A DNA stretch of 64,000 nucleotides, from the NCBI GenBank assembly GCA_036346225.1, contig JARFIW010001340.1, positions 496,001-560,000 of the forward strand, in the 5' to 3' direction. This DNA comes from Platerodrilus igneus. Lineage: Eukaryota; Arthropoda; Insecta; Coleoptera; Lycidae. Below, one piece after another: positions 35,861-47,095 of this stretch. A program made the translations under genes and the position numbers. How positions within the stretch are numbered: the stretch's first letter is position 1; each line of letters begins with the position of its first letter. The notes beneath the pieces are model-generated. The model was not told where the DNA came from and made no database searches. It saw only the letters and a program-made list of their open reading frames with translations.

Positions 35861-37233
35861 TTACAGCAACTGTGGAAATTCACCTCCTGAAACCCTTATA
35901 CTTGCGTCTGTTTTTCTTCTCATTGATGCCTGTACTTTTTTGAATACCCCTAGAGTATTTCTTACGGTTCCAAATACGTCTATTATTCTATTTCGTAAGC
36001 CATCAACGGTATTCACTGTTGTTGTATACACTAAAGATTTAAAATGCTCCAAAGCCAAAAAGTCCAGGTTATTTAAGTCAAGAGACCTAAAAGGCTATGA
36101 CCGAGGTGCAACCCGTTCTATCAGCTTACTCTCATACACTTCATTTAAATACCTCCGAACCAAAATAGAAAAATATGTCGGGGCGCCATCATAAATATAC
36201 CTCATTTGATTTCTCAGGCAAAAAGTATTCAAAGCAATTTATTGTGCAAAAAATGCATGTATGAGTGACTAGTAAACAGGCCAGACAAAAGATAGGACCA
36301 ATTAAATGATCCTCAATTATACCTTACATGTGATTTTCCAATGCTCCACCCGAAAGTACTACATTGGCCAGGAAGCGAGTTCTTTTTTCCTGGAAAATTT
36401 GGAATTTTGCCGAACCCTTGCTATTCCAAGCAAGGTAGGAATCTTTAACGTGCGTGACAACACACACACACACACGGGACCTCCATTTTACCTCTCATCC
36501 GAACGAGGGTGTATTTTTGTGAAAAATGCTCGCCTAACATTTTTCAAGCGGACCGTGTCGGGATTCGAACTCGGGACCTTGGGCGTAGTAGTCACACGCA
36601 TACCACTACGCCAAAGAGCCGCCTCCTCAATTATACCGCCCCATATACTTAATGAGAGCTGCTCTTGAAAATGCGTGCTTACAATTCCATATGCATTTTC
36701 TTCAGGCCATACGTAGTTGTGAAAATTTATAATTGAACACCTTGAAAAATTGGCTTCATCACTAAAAACGATCTTACAATCAAATTTGAGGTTTACTGCT
36801 AGCCTATAACGGTACCACTGGCAGAAATTAATCATTATAGGGAAATATCAAGGAAGAAACGCTTGCACCCTTTGAATGAAGCCAGAGTATAGCAGAAAAT
36901 CACGCAGTATACGTCAAGCAGCAGTACAATTAATATTTAGATGGTTAGCGATTTTCTTGTGCTAGTGTCTGAATTTTCTTCTATTTCGTTCAGAACAGCT
37001 TCTTCGATCTGTGGTGCTTGAATAGTACGTGATCTACCTGCATGATTGGTATTTTAATTAAGAGTTCCACTATCTACAAGACGCCTATGAATGTCCGAAA
37101 ATACTCATTGATCGGGTATTATTCTATTGGAATAGCGCTCCGTGTACAGACATTTGACTTCTCTTGCATTTGGTTTTGCATGGCTATAGATAAAATGCTT
37201 CTCGACCATTTTGGAATTTGCAAAATTTGGCAT
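35861..37233 (-). pseudogene. IS630/Tc1-like transposase, frameshifted and split by a SINE
   Basis: Starts at the ATG at 37233 (MPNFANSKMVEKHFIYSH) and ends at 35861; without the SINE it would be about 350 codons, normal for the family. The N-terminal helix-turn-helix region covers about 37233-36850, with a stop after IIPDQ. The catalytic domain follows: VFSDEANFSR (first Asp, about 36765), SIWGGII (about 36640), DGAPTYF (second Asp, about 36190) and RSLDLNNLDF (third Asp, about 36090). The open C-terminal piece runs from about 36058 to 35861, with VNTVDGLRNRIIDVF. The family cuts and pastes at TA. Several frameshifts plus the SINE at 36324-36624 make it dead. Confidence 0.82.
36324..36624 (-). 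mobile_element. tRNA-derived SINE, copy 2, inside the transposase
   Basis: On the minus strand it starts with a tRNA-like head: A-box TGGCGTAGTGGTATGCG near 36613-36597 and B-box GAGTTCGAATCCC near 36572-36560. The body has ACGTTAAAGATTCC and a CA microsatellite. The 13-bp target duplication CCTCAATTATACC is exact, at 36311-36323 and 36625-36637. Removing the SINE and one duplication rejoins the transposase reading of the SIWGGII region. Confidence 0.9.
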
Positions 37234-38099
37234 TGTTGAGATTATAAGTATTTAAACATTTTTACACCTTACAGTTTACAACTTAAACTTTTAATTTTAT
37301 AAACATATTGAGACACAAGTTACGATTTCAAGTGCAAACTGTCAAAATTAATAGAAACAAGAGATTATTCACAAGAAAGCCAGAGCCTACTAGACCATTT
37401 TAAAAAATTTAATTTAATTTAGCGACTTACAGGAAATTATTTTTTCTCGATGACGGTCACAGGTACAAAAAATTGAAAAAGACCAAAAAATTTCTAAACG
37501 AAGCAGAAAATTTATTTTGTATTTTAAAATCTACCAGTAGTGCACCGTGTAAAAGTTTAGGTGGAGAAAAGGGAGCATAACCCCTGAAAAAATATCAGCC
37601 TGTAGATTCTCAAAACCATTTGACATGCCCTATGATGTAAGTTCTACAGCGTAACCTATACTCCAAGTTTGATCTAAGTATCTCTAAAAGCTGCAGGAAC
37701 TATAAAGAAAAAACTAAAAATCTTAAAATTTTAACCCCCTGTAGATGAGTACCCAAGCGTTTGCGGACCTATGCATATAAAAATGTTTAATCATGGAATT
37801 ATCTAAAGAATTACACCCTTCCGTATGTACATGATATTTAAGAACACCACGTATACATTTATTTCTCTGGGGTATTAAGCAAAATGTGCTAGATGTAGTT
37901 CAATAGAAAAAGGTACCATGAGAAGTCGCGTTAGGTAAACTTGTTCGATGATGTTCGTAAATCGTAGTATTTCCTAGTACTACTCTATGAATAACTTTTT
38001 GTACTTGATACGTTTTGCAGGTGAGTCGAAGGTTGCATTTTGCATGAATGCATTTTTTGTTTTATAGTAATTAGCTAAAGCACGTATGCTAGCTTACTT

Positions 38100-38430
38100 T
38101 TAGGAAGTTTCATTATCTTAACTCACAATAGATACGAAACCTACAGCTTAAGAAATATTGACCATTATCGTATAACCGTCTTTGCATTTTTCTAATTAGC
38201 ACAAAATATAGTAAGTAGTTAAGCTTTTACACGTGTCCACCTTGCTAAACAGACCAGTAAAATGTATTAGGCGAAGAAGTTTTATGTTAAGGTCGTGATA
38301 CAAATACTTCGACGACAAAGGCATCCGTCCAACTAAACACATGACAGGAGATGAAAATATAAACAAAACAGATAGGCGATAGAAGGCGCGAGTGGACGGG
38401 GACGTTAAGCAAGACGAGCTAGTTGTAATT
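38100..38430 (+). repeat. Diverged direct repeat, right copy
   Basis: Counterpart of 34700-35055. The two copies lie outside the Tc1-like element on either side, about 3.4 kb apart. Confidence 0.5.
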
Positions 38431-40280
38431 TAGAACACAGAAGTTACGATAAGAAGTTGTACTGAGGAAGCTTGTTGGAAAATTGATGGATTTGCAAAAA
38501 GTCGATTTGAATACTTATAGGTTTAGGAACTGTTGCACCCTATTCAAAACAAAAATGTAATTAAATAGTAAGAAAAACCGCAGTATAGCCTACACCAAGC
38601 GATGGGATTGACATGTTCGTATATCGTAATTAAGTATACCACATTGATAGAGTTTTCGTAACAACAAAGTTGTTAGCCCAAAGTAGGTCCTACATTGGAG
38701 TTCTTGCAAGGAAAAATAGGTATTAATATGAATATTTTTTTAAAAAGTTTTTCAAAATCGAGGTAATTAATCGGTAAACATTTAAACTGAAAGTAGAATT
38801 CTAGTTTCTGTTCTTAATACGTTACTCCCATTCCCACAGTTGAAGCTTTCTAAGAAGCCAATGGTTAGTTCAGAAGCATACAAAACAAGTTTAGGCGATC
38901 TAGAGTTGGTGGCTCCTCAATAAAAAAATTAATAAAATATATTTAAGAATGTATTATTTTGAAATTTTTGTAATTGAATATTTATTTAAAATTTAAATTC
39001 TGAATTTTAGTTCATCTTCTACCCACACTACACGTTCAACTTTTTTATCAATTTTTCTATTTCCATTATTTAGACTTTTAAAATTGCCTATGTCAGACGG
39101 AAATAGATATTTATGTTCTATGCCAATGAGAACATAAAGTATATATATGCGTCATTAGGTTATGTCTACAATAGCAAATACAATTCATTAATTTCATTTC
39201 AAAAACTAAATAAAACATATAGAAAATTACTTTCCTAATTGATTTGTACAAAAATTAATCGAATTTTTTATAATTTAATATTATAATTAAAAATGATAAT
39301 GGCAGTAAAGAAATAAAATCGTAAATATAGTTGGGCTAATTCGAACTAAACTTTATTGCTAAATAGAAGGAAAAAACGAAGGAAATATTATTTGAAACTT
39401 TTTTACTCTTTTCTGAGGTTATGTTTTGTAAGTTTTATGTTTATATATTATGTAATTATTTGATTTATTAATTAATACTTACAATTTTTCGGGCACTGCC
39501 ATGATCTGATGAACAAAATAGTTTTACGCTCAAAATAGAAAATCGAACGTGTCATTGAATATTTTAATTTTTATTTTTACGTAGTTAAAAAATAAGACGT
39601 AAGACAGAAGTAAGTAAATTTTTTATACTTTTATATTTATTGCAATGTTATTTGTTGTAATGATAATTATTGCAATATAGATTCTACTACTTTTGAGATA
39701 TAATTCCTACCCTTGGTTTAAATTTTGTTGTTAAACTAAGTGCTGTTTACATTGAGCTTTTGGATTTTGAAGTAAATAAATTAAACAAGAGTTTTTTAAA
39801 TGGTGTTTCAAAATGCCAATCATCTTAGAATTTACCTAGTAGAAAGTCCTTAGTAAGAAGGGGAGAGTCTTTGTAAAATGGTTAACATTTTCTATCCTAT
39901 GCAATAGCCGAATCAACAAAGATAATGTTTAGCAGTTATTGTACCGCAATAGTTGTTAAGTCTAGCATTGTAAAATTTAGTAAAAATAAATACTGCAGGT
40001 CTGTTTGTAGTTTTTTATCAATATCATTTTTTACAAGGTGTATTGTTTTGTATACTACAGGTTATCATTGGAATGTCTACGGCATTGAATTTTATATAAT
40101 AAACAGATGGAGTTTCTTAATTGTAATAGCTTAAAATGGCTCGTTATGCGCATAATAGTTACAATACTTTGTAGCAGGTATGTTTATAGCCAATTCTTCT
40201 TTCTCGAATCATTCAATAACCTTCTTTTCCTAATCTGACGGGTTGCTTAAAATATAGACATATATATTGCTGTGTTCTGT
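38431..40280. other. AT-rich stretch without recognised content
   Basis: No recognisable coding, RNA or repeat signal. Confidence 0.4.
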
Positions 40281-40284
40281 AGTG

Positions 40285-40400
40285 GTACGGCCCCACGTTG
40301 GGCCCTAATAAAAGTGCTGTAGACCGTAGATGATGCTGCCCAACGTTTGGTGCTAGTAAAGGAGCTGTGGACCGTAGATGATTCTAGTAAAAGTGTTGTC
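40285..40400 (-). repeat. Possible gypsy LTR/primer-site junction, duplicated
   Basis: GGCCCCACGTTGGGCCCTAATA at 40288 and GCCCAACGTTTGGTGCTAGTA near 40332 resemble the primer-site/LTR junctions of the two gypsy elements (CCCCA-ACGTTGGGCGCTAG-TG). Each is followed by GTGCTGTAGACCGTAGATGAT or a near copy. No complete LTR could be delimited. Confidence 0.4.
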
Positions 40401-41404
40401 TTAATTATCTAACGATAGAATTCAATATTACAACAGCTTTTTCTTTCAAACAATATGGTAAGTCTAAGATCAATAAATTATAACTACTAGATAATTACTC
40501 TTACACTAAAATAGAGTCCAAAAATCTGCCTTTCTAATTAGGTTATTCATTCACAAATCATTCCTTGTTTAAATCCTATTATATATATATAATACTTTAG
40601 AAAATAAGTCGGATAATTTTAACAACCTTTCCTTAACATCAGATTTAAACGTATCTGATCAGTTATGTTTAATAATTTTCATTATATAATGGCTAAATCC
40701 ACCTAAGTCGGTCACCCTTAAATCAAATTATCCACTTTCACACAAAGATATGCACCCAAAATCTTGCGTAACTTAATTAACTAATTAAAATAATGTCTTT
40801 TTTAAAATTTTAAAGCAATACGATTCTTGTTTTACTGATTAAGTTATGATTGTCGTCGTTTTCCATAGCGTTGAAACTTCTCCATTAAATATCGAAATTG
40901 CATTTCTACTCAATATAACTTATATCGTCCAAATTGTTTAAAATTTACCATTAAATACCATTAGAATTTGATATATGCTTTCCAAATCCCATACCAATAT
41001 CGTTCAAATTGTTCAAAATTTACCGTTAGATCCATTCACGTTTCATATATGTTTTGATCCAAATTAAAGTTTTATTTTACAGTAATTCATTATGGTTCAT
41101 TTATTTTCAATTTTCGAAGCCATTGTAATTATATATTTTCTTCAGAATGGCAATTAATTTTCAAAGTCGTCAATTAAAGTCTCCTGTTTACTTTAGACTC
41201 ACATCGTGATGTTTAAAATGAGTATTAAACAACTGGCCATTAACCACTTCTTTTAATTGGTTGTATAGGGTCGAGCCCTGTTAAATCACGAATCTAGAAA
41301 AATCTTGTGAAGCCTGGGTTTAAAATAGAGGTCCTGCCGTCTGCATAGAATTTAGAATCGTTTACATGATACAACTTTTACAGTACTTGACGTTCAAATA
41401 GCTC
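40401..41404. other. AT-rich stretch without recognised content
   Basis: If the junction at 40285 is real, this may be decayed LTR sequence; nothing else recognised. Confidence 0.3.
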
Positions 41405-41925
41405 CGCGAGTTAAGGTTCGGGCCTTGGGAGCTGTGTTTTTAAAAACCACTTCCAAAACTTCTTAACAAATTTATTTCAAACAGACATTAATTATGGAAT
41501 TTTACAAACTTGACTTAAAATTACTCTAAGTCGAAAATAACTGAATTAATTGTACTATTTTGAGTAGCTTAAGCAACTGCAATGTTAACGCTGAATACTT
41601 TGACTGACTGCCAAGTCTTGGAGCTCCCAGGCTATTTATGATGTCTCTACTTCCTCACAGGGCTGTGGGAACTTGCAGAGCTCAAATCTGCTTATTCTTA
41701 ATTCTATTCATTGTTACAATATTATAATCTTATTTTCTAGGTAATTGCGGTCTCTTGACCGTCTGTGATCTGCCACCTGCAGTGTCACTATCGTCTGGAT
41801 ACAAAGTATTGCACCCGTTCTCATAAACTGTTAATAAACTTTATAAATTGTCCTTGTATTACATTGTTGCACTTCACTTAGCATTTTCTTAACACTTTTT
41901 AATAACTCGTAATTATTCTATTTTG

Positions 41926-41965
<40 letters not shown>

Positions 41966-41987
41966 ATTAAGGGATACATAACTCGCG
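41405..41987. repeat. Direct repeat copy 1 with CGCGAGTTA / TAACTCGCG ends
   Basis: A 583-bp unit that begins CGCGAGTTAAGGTTCGGGCC and ends ATAACTCGCG, giving 9-bp terminal inverted repeats. It aligns along its whole length with 42881-43419. Near its end it contains a (TA)n run (41927-41963) that is almost absent from copy 2. No coding capacity. It could be a small non-autonomous DNA element or a decayed LTR. Confidence 0.7.
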
Positions 41988-42880
41988 TTATTGCTAATTA
42001 ATACGTTTACCGACGCGTTATCTTACCACCCTTCATCAATGTGGAAAATTTTAATGATAGTTCTGTTTTGGTCGTTTGCAAGTATTTAAATTTGATAGTT
42101 AACGAATTGTTTGTACATTTTAAACCATACCATAATTAGAAAGTTTTACATTTAGATGTAACATTAAAAGTATTCTTAGAAATAACTTATTCTTTTATTG
42201 TTATAAGTGATTAATGTTAATAGATAATGTTGTAATGAGTAACATATATTTTTTAATATTTTATAAAATACAGAATTTGGATTAAAAATTTTATAAATAC
42301 AAAACCTTTATATTTTATCCATACAATTACTACACCTATCATTTTAATTAAATATAAAAATTTATAAGCTCATATCTGATGGCAGAAAGACCAAATTATG
42401 GCCTGTGATTGCATTAAACTGATAAAGGGTAATTGACTTTTATTATAGACATAGTGAGTAAGTAGATTATTATTTAATAGGTAAAAAATAAAATAGACAT
42501 AATGTATCTTTTCAATGCTGTAATCATAAACATATTAAAGCTTATTAAATTAAAAAAATAGTTGTAAATAAATAAAGGGTTACTCAAAAGTTGGGCATAA
42601 ACAGGGCCGGAAACGTTAATTGCAAAATACTGTTATTGTCCCTTTACTTAAAGTAATCGCAGCATCGGACACCAGGTTATTAACAGCTAATGGTGCATCT
42701 GTTAGCCAAACTCTAACGTAATGCTAAACCGCGACCTGATACGAAGATACCGCAATGCTAGAATTTAGCTATTGATATACATCTGTGACATACTAGTGAA
42801 ATTGTTCTAAAACCAAGACGTCCAGGACATAAACTTCGTTTGAAGCAATAGAGTAAATGTAGGCTTGACCCAGGCGTTCA
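41988..42880. other. Spacer between the two direct repeats
   Basis: AT-rich, no recognised content. Confidence 0.4.
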
Positions 42881-43419
42881 CGCGAGTTAAGGTTCGGGCC
42901 TTGGGAGCTGCCTTTTTAAAAACCAGTTCTAAAACTTCTTAACAAATTTTATTTTAAAACAGAATTGAATATGGAATTTTACAAAACTAGATTTAAATTA
43001 CACTAAGTTCTAAAAGAATTAATTGTACTATTGTGAGTAGCCTAAGCAACCGCAATGTTAAAGCTGAATACTTTGACCGACTGCCGGGTCCTTGAGCTCC
43101 TGGGCTTTTGATAATGTTCTTACCCCCTCACATGGCTGTGGGAACTTGCAGATCTCGTGTCTGCTTATTCATAATTACAATGTTGTAATCTTAATTTCTA
43201 AGTAATCACGGTACATGACCGTCTGTGACCTGACATCTGGTGTCACTATCGTCTGCGATACAAAGTAGCGCATCCGTTCTCATGAACGTTAATGAACTTT
43301 ATAAATTGTCCTTGTATACTTTGTTGCACTTCACTTAACATTTTCTTTACACTTTCTAATAATTTTCTAATTATTGTATTTCTTTATACATATATCAATT
43401 GGGAGATACATAACTCGCG
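42881..43419. repeat. Direct repeat copy 2 with CGCGAGTTA / TAACTCGCG ends
   Basis: A 539-bp copy of 41405-41987, same orientation, diverged by scattered substitutions and small indels. Flanks differ between the copies, supporting two separate insertions ending at the CGCG ends. Confidence 0.7.
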
Positions 43420-43486
43420 TAGAGACGTAAATACCACTACTTATCGACCTTAAGGAGTTTTCAAAGAAATGTTCTCAAAAGTTGCC

Positions 43487-43787
43487 CTACATTTAACTTT
43501 CTAGTACTACACCTAAAGGTACTACATTGGCCAAGAAGCGAGTTTCTTTTACCTGGAAATTTTGAATTTACCAAACTCTTGCTATTCCAAGCAATGTAGG
43601 GATCTTTAACGTGCGTGACAACACTCACACACGGAACCTCCATTTTACCCCTCATCCTAACGAGGGCGTATTTTTTGAAAAAATGCTCGCCTAACATTTT
43701 TCAAGCGGTTCATGCCGGGATTCGAACCCGGGACCTTGGGATCAGCAGTCATGCGGAAACCTAGTTAACCCACGGAATCGCGTCTAG
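43487..43787 (-). mobile_element. tRNA-derived SINE, copy 3
   Basis: Same family as copies 1 and 2. The minus-strand B-box GGTTCGAATCCCGG is intact near 43715-43730. The flanking duplication AAAGTTGCC occurs at 43478-43486 and 43788-43796. Confidence 0.8.
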
Positions 43788-43796
43788 AAAGTTGCC

Positions 43797-44084
43797 ACAG
43801 GTATTACTTACTTACCACTAAGCGTTCGATGTAGGATCTTTTATCATTGCAAAGCAACATTTGGTATTGTTTAGCTACCGAGAGTTAAATCTAGGTGATC
43901 GTGAAACAGGATAATATTTTTTACTACTAATGTCGTTGTGATATTACCCTGCTCAATGTATACAAACTACAGCAAACCGAGCTGGCGATAGTGCTATTCT
44001 AGCAACCGTAGTATTCTGGCTCAATATTTTTAGTATCCTTTTTGCCAGATAATAATGGCAACTAAATATTTAAAGATTTTGAAA
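43797..44084. other. Spacer between SINE copies
   Basis: Nothing recognised. Confidence 0.4.
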
Positions 44085-44362
44085 GCCAAATAGCAAGAAA
44101 ACACGCTGATATACTATGCGTACCGGGTTCGAATTCCGGCACGGTCTGCTTGAAAAATATTAGGCAAAAGTTTTTCACAAAAATACGCCCACGTTTGGAT
44201 AAGAGGTAAAATGTATGTATGTAAGTGTTGTCACGCAAGTTAAAGATCCCCACCTTGCTTGGAACAGCGAGTGTTCTACAAAATTCAAAATTTCCATGAA
44301 AAAAAATTTTCTTCTTGGTCAATGCAGAACCTTCGGGTGGAGCATTGGATAATCAAATATAG
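44085..44362 (+). mobile_element. tRNA-derived SINE, copy 4
   Basis: Plus orientation. The tRNA head is decayed on its A-box side, but GGGTTCGAATTCCGG (B-box) is clear near 44126. The body has AAGTTAAAGATCCCC and the tail GGAGCATTGGATAATCAAATA. The left edge is approximate. Confidence 0.7.
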
Positions 44363-44370
44363 TGATTTAC

Positions 44371-44657
44371 TATGCAAGCGGCTCCGTGGCTTATGGTGTG
44401 ACTACTAAACCCAAGGTCCCGCGTTCGAATCCCAACAGGGTCCGCTTGAGAAACGTTAGCTAAGCATTTTTCACAAAAATACACCCTTGTTCGTATGAAA
44501 GGAAAAATGTAGGTCCCATATGTAAGTGTTGCCACGCACGTTAAAGATCCGTACCATGTTTGGAACAGCAACAGTTCGGCAAAATTTCCAAGTAAAGGAA
44601 ACTAGTTTTCTGGCCAATGTAGTACTTTCGGGTGAAGCAGTGAAAAATCAAATTTAG
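44371..44657 (+). mobile_element. tRNA-derived SINE, copy 5, directly after copy 4
   Basis: Plus orientation, with both Pol III boxes: A-box-like TGGCTTATGGTGTG near 44387 and B-box GCGTTCGAATCCC near 44423. Flanking duplication TGATT(T/C)AC at 44363-44370 and 44658-44665. It inserted at the tail of copy 4. Confidence 0.78.
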
Positions 44658-44665
44658 TGATTCAC

Positions 44666-46089
44666 CTTGTGGTTGTCCCACGCAACGATTCCTATTGAGT
44701 ACTAAGCACAGAAACAAATGCAATATCCATAGTACTATGTCCATCTACTCACAAGCGAACTGTCATGAGTATCGATTTTTAGTTCAAAAGCGAAAACTGG
44801 CATTTATAGTTAAAATACTAAGCAGGTGAAGGGTGTTGCACTCCGTAGAATAATATTCAGGACCGTTCGTTAGTTTGGAGATTCATCTTGTGGCTGAGTT
44901 GAGACACCATAGCAAAACGTCAATGTTTGTTGCTCTGTCATCGGCGTAGATGTTTCATTGAAGTTGAACTGTATTCAAACCCTTTAGTAATATCCTATTC
45001 CGAAAATAATCAAAGCGAAAGCTCATATTTTACGAATTGTTAGGTAAGCGCGATTTAAAGCATTTTACACTCGTGACAAACCTCATTGAACGCTATAAGC
45101 TAGCTTTTCTTTTACGAGAGATTCATACATTCATTTTTGAAAACAAGTTTCAGATTAAGCAACAACATGTTGGGGAACATTTATACCTAATCACTCTCCA
45201 GTGCCAATTATACAATTTTTAATGTTTATACTTATATGAAATAAGAACGAAATATAGAACGTTTTGCAACTATGTAGATTTTAATAAGGAAATATAGAGA
45301 ACAAAATTTTAGATAAAATATTGATAATAACTTGCAGTATGTTTTTAGGTACTTCTTAACGACAAACTAATAAATGAAGCCAATAAAGATAGTGGACAGT
45401 TTTCTCTGACAAATAACTTCCAAGCAACGAAGAAATCAACCTGCCTCTGCTAACAGTCGTGCTGAAATTAGTAAATACAAGGTTCTGCTTTGACAAATGT
45501 ACAATTAACAATTTTTAATGTCTATAGAATACTATTATATATTAACGTTAGCTTAGATTAGTAGTACTATTTTACTTGTATCATACACTATTTTTATTCT
45601 ATGTACCTATATTGTTTTTTATGGTTATTGTCAAGTGGTGTTTATATATTTGTGTTCAGAGTATAAATAGGCAATATATTTTACCTCATGCTGATTATAC
45701 ACCTACACATACATTATTTTTTTATAAAATGACACTATTAATTAAGATTTTATGCAATTACATGTTATATGGAATAAGAATTTTTGTCTAAAATTGTATC
45801 TATTAAACTTGATGTATTCACATCTATTATTGGTTTATTAATCCGACAGTTTGATTTTTCATTTTCTTTCATGTACATTTTTTTTTAACTAAATGTAACA
45901 AAATACCCCTATTTTCGAAATCAACACACAACATTTCTTAATAGAAACAATGTTAAAGTTAAGGCACTGTAATAAGTGGTATGTGAACCTTAAGCCATTT
46001 AGGGTAGGTTATAGTGATGTAAAATGAAATATTTCATTGTATAGTCACTAGGTATCTTCCCCTAATTAGCAGCAGCATTAGTTGGGAAA
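44666..46089. other. AT-rich stretch without recognised content
   Basis: No recognisable feature. Confidence 0.4.
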
Positions 46090-46460
46090 TGTTACGATAA
46101 ATAACAAAGCGTTACATTAGTTAGTAGCCTAGTAGTAGAGAATGACACAGATCCTGTTGCTGCAGCTCTTCCTCCGCAGCTCTCTCAGGGCATTTTGAAC
46201 GCCTTGTTAACATAGATTAGGCAACCCACCACGCCCATCTAACCTAGGATAGGTAACCCACAATACTGCAACGCTCCAGGGCTTCATGCTACCGCCATCT
46301 AAATGTTTGCAACACACCTTACTCGTCTAAGCCAAAGCAGGCAATCCACAATACTGTAACACATCAGTGCCTCCTGAGCGCCACACACTACCACACTACG
46401 TCTAATCCCCACCTGAAACTTTACAACCCTTCTTACCCATCTAACGTATTGAAACGTTAC
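46090..46460. other. Locally C-rich segment
   Basis: About 370 bp distinctly richer in C than its surroundings, with repeated ACCCACAATACTGCAACGC / ATCCACAATACTGTAACAC-like stretches near 46255 and 46346. No coding frame recognised. Confidence 0.4.
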
Positions 46461-46469
46461 AATAGCCTG

Positions 46470-46765
46470 TACAACATATGTGTGAAGTGAAAAACTGTCC
46501 CCAGTTTACAAACTGTACATCTAAATATTAAAAGCATCTTCCTGCATATTATGGATAATAGTAAATACTCTTTATGATATGAGCTCGTCTCTAGAAACAT
46601 TTGGGTCCTATTTAAACGCATTTCCGATACTAAAAGATAAATTTACTTATTTAAGTAACGAGCAGTTTACAATACATGTATGATGTCAAAAACTGTTTCC
46701 AGTTTTTAAAAATGCTTATCTATACATTTAAAGCGTCTTCTTGCATATTCTGGATAATCAACTCA
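46470..46765. repeat. Diverged tandem duplication, period about 190 bp
   Basis: Two related blocks, about 46470-46560 and 46665-46757, share GTGAAAAACTGTCCCCAGTTT / GTCAAAAACTGTTTCCAGTTT and GCATCTTCCTGCATATTATGG / GCGTCTTCTTGCATATTCTGG. Confidence 0.65.
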
Positions 46766-46979
46766 TAACAAGATGACGAACCCCCACACAACGCCATTTT
46801 TTGCAATTATTTGAATATAAAATAATTATATATTTTGTAAATCTTATAAAGGTAGTTACTCGTCCAGACTAAAATGCAAAGCCACACCACAAATACCATA
46901 TTCGCGGGGCGATCAATAGGATTGCAGGATTTTAAAAACCGAAAAGAGCGGTAGTCTTGGTGAATAGTGCTGTAGTCTA

Positions 46980-47095
46980 ATCGGCACGCACGCACACACG
47001 TGCGCACGCTTGCTCGCACGCACACATGACGGGCAGGCGCACACGCTCACGCACGCACGGACGGACGCACGCATGCACACCACACAAAACACACA
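46980..47095. repeat. CA/CG-rich simple repeat
   Basis: GCACGCACGCACAC-type alternating sequence, similar in composition to 17685-17925. Confidence 0.85.

Larger units (their letters stand above)
35227..37851 (-). mobile_element. IS630/Tc1-like DNA transposon with about 600-bp terminal inverted repeats
   Basis: The inverted repeats run from about 35227-35835 and 37235-37851 and enclose a broken transposase gene. Outer ends read GAAGGTGTTCC and (reverse complement) CGTGGTGTTCT, each next to TA, the usual IS630/Tc1 target. A canonical-looking inner end, TA-CAGGGTGTTAAAA, occurs 110 bp further in on both sides (35337 and 37741), yet homology continues beyond it. The arms have diverged by many substitutions, so the element is old. 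A SINE sits inside the transposase. Most Tc1/mariner repeats are far shorter, so arms of this size are uncommon. Confidence 0.75.

Noticed and set aside
22041..44657. tRNA genes at the SINE heads
   Set aside because: A- and B-boxes are present, but cloverleaf arms are not maintained, all are fused to the same non-tRNA body, and they have target duplications.
21930..46260. CRISPR-like array from spaced repeats
   Set aside because: Eukaryotic transposon-rich DNA; the tandem arrays have no unique spacers of regular length.
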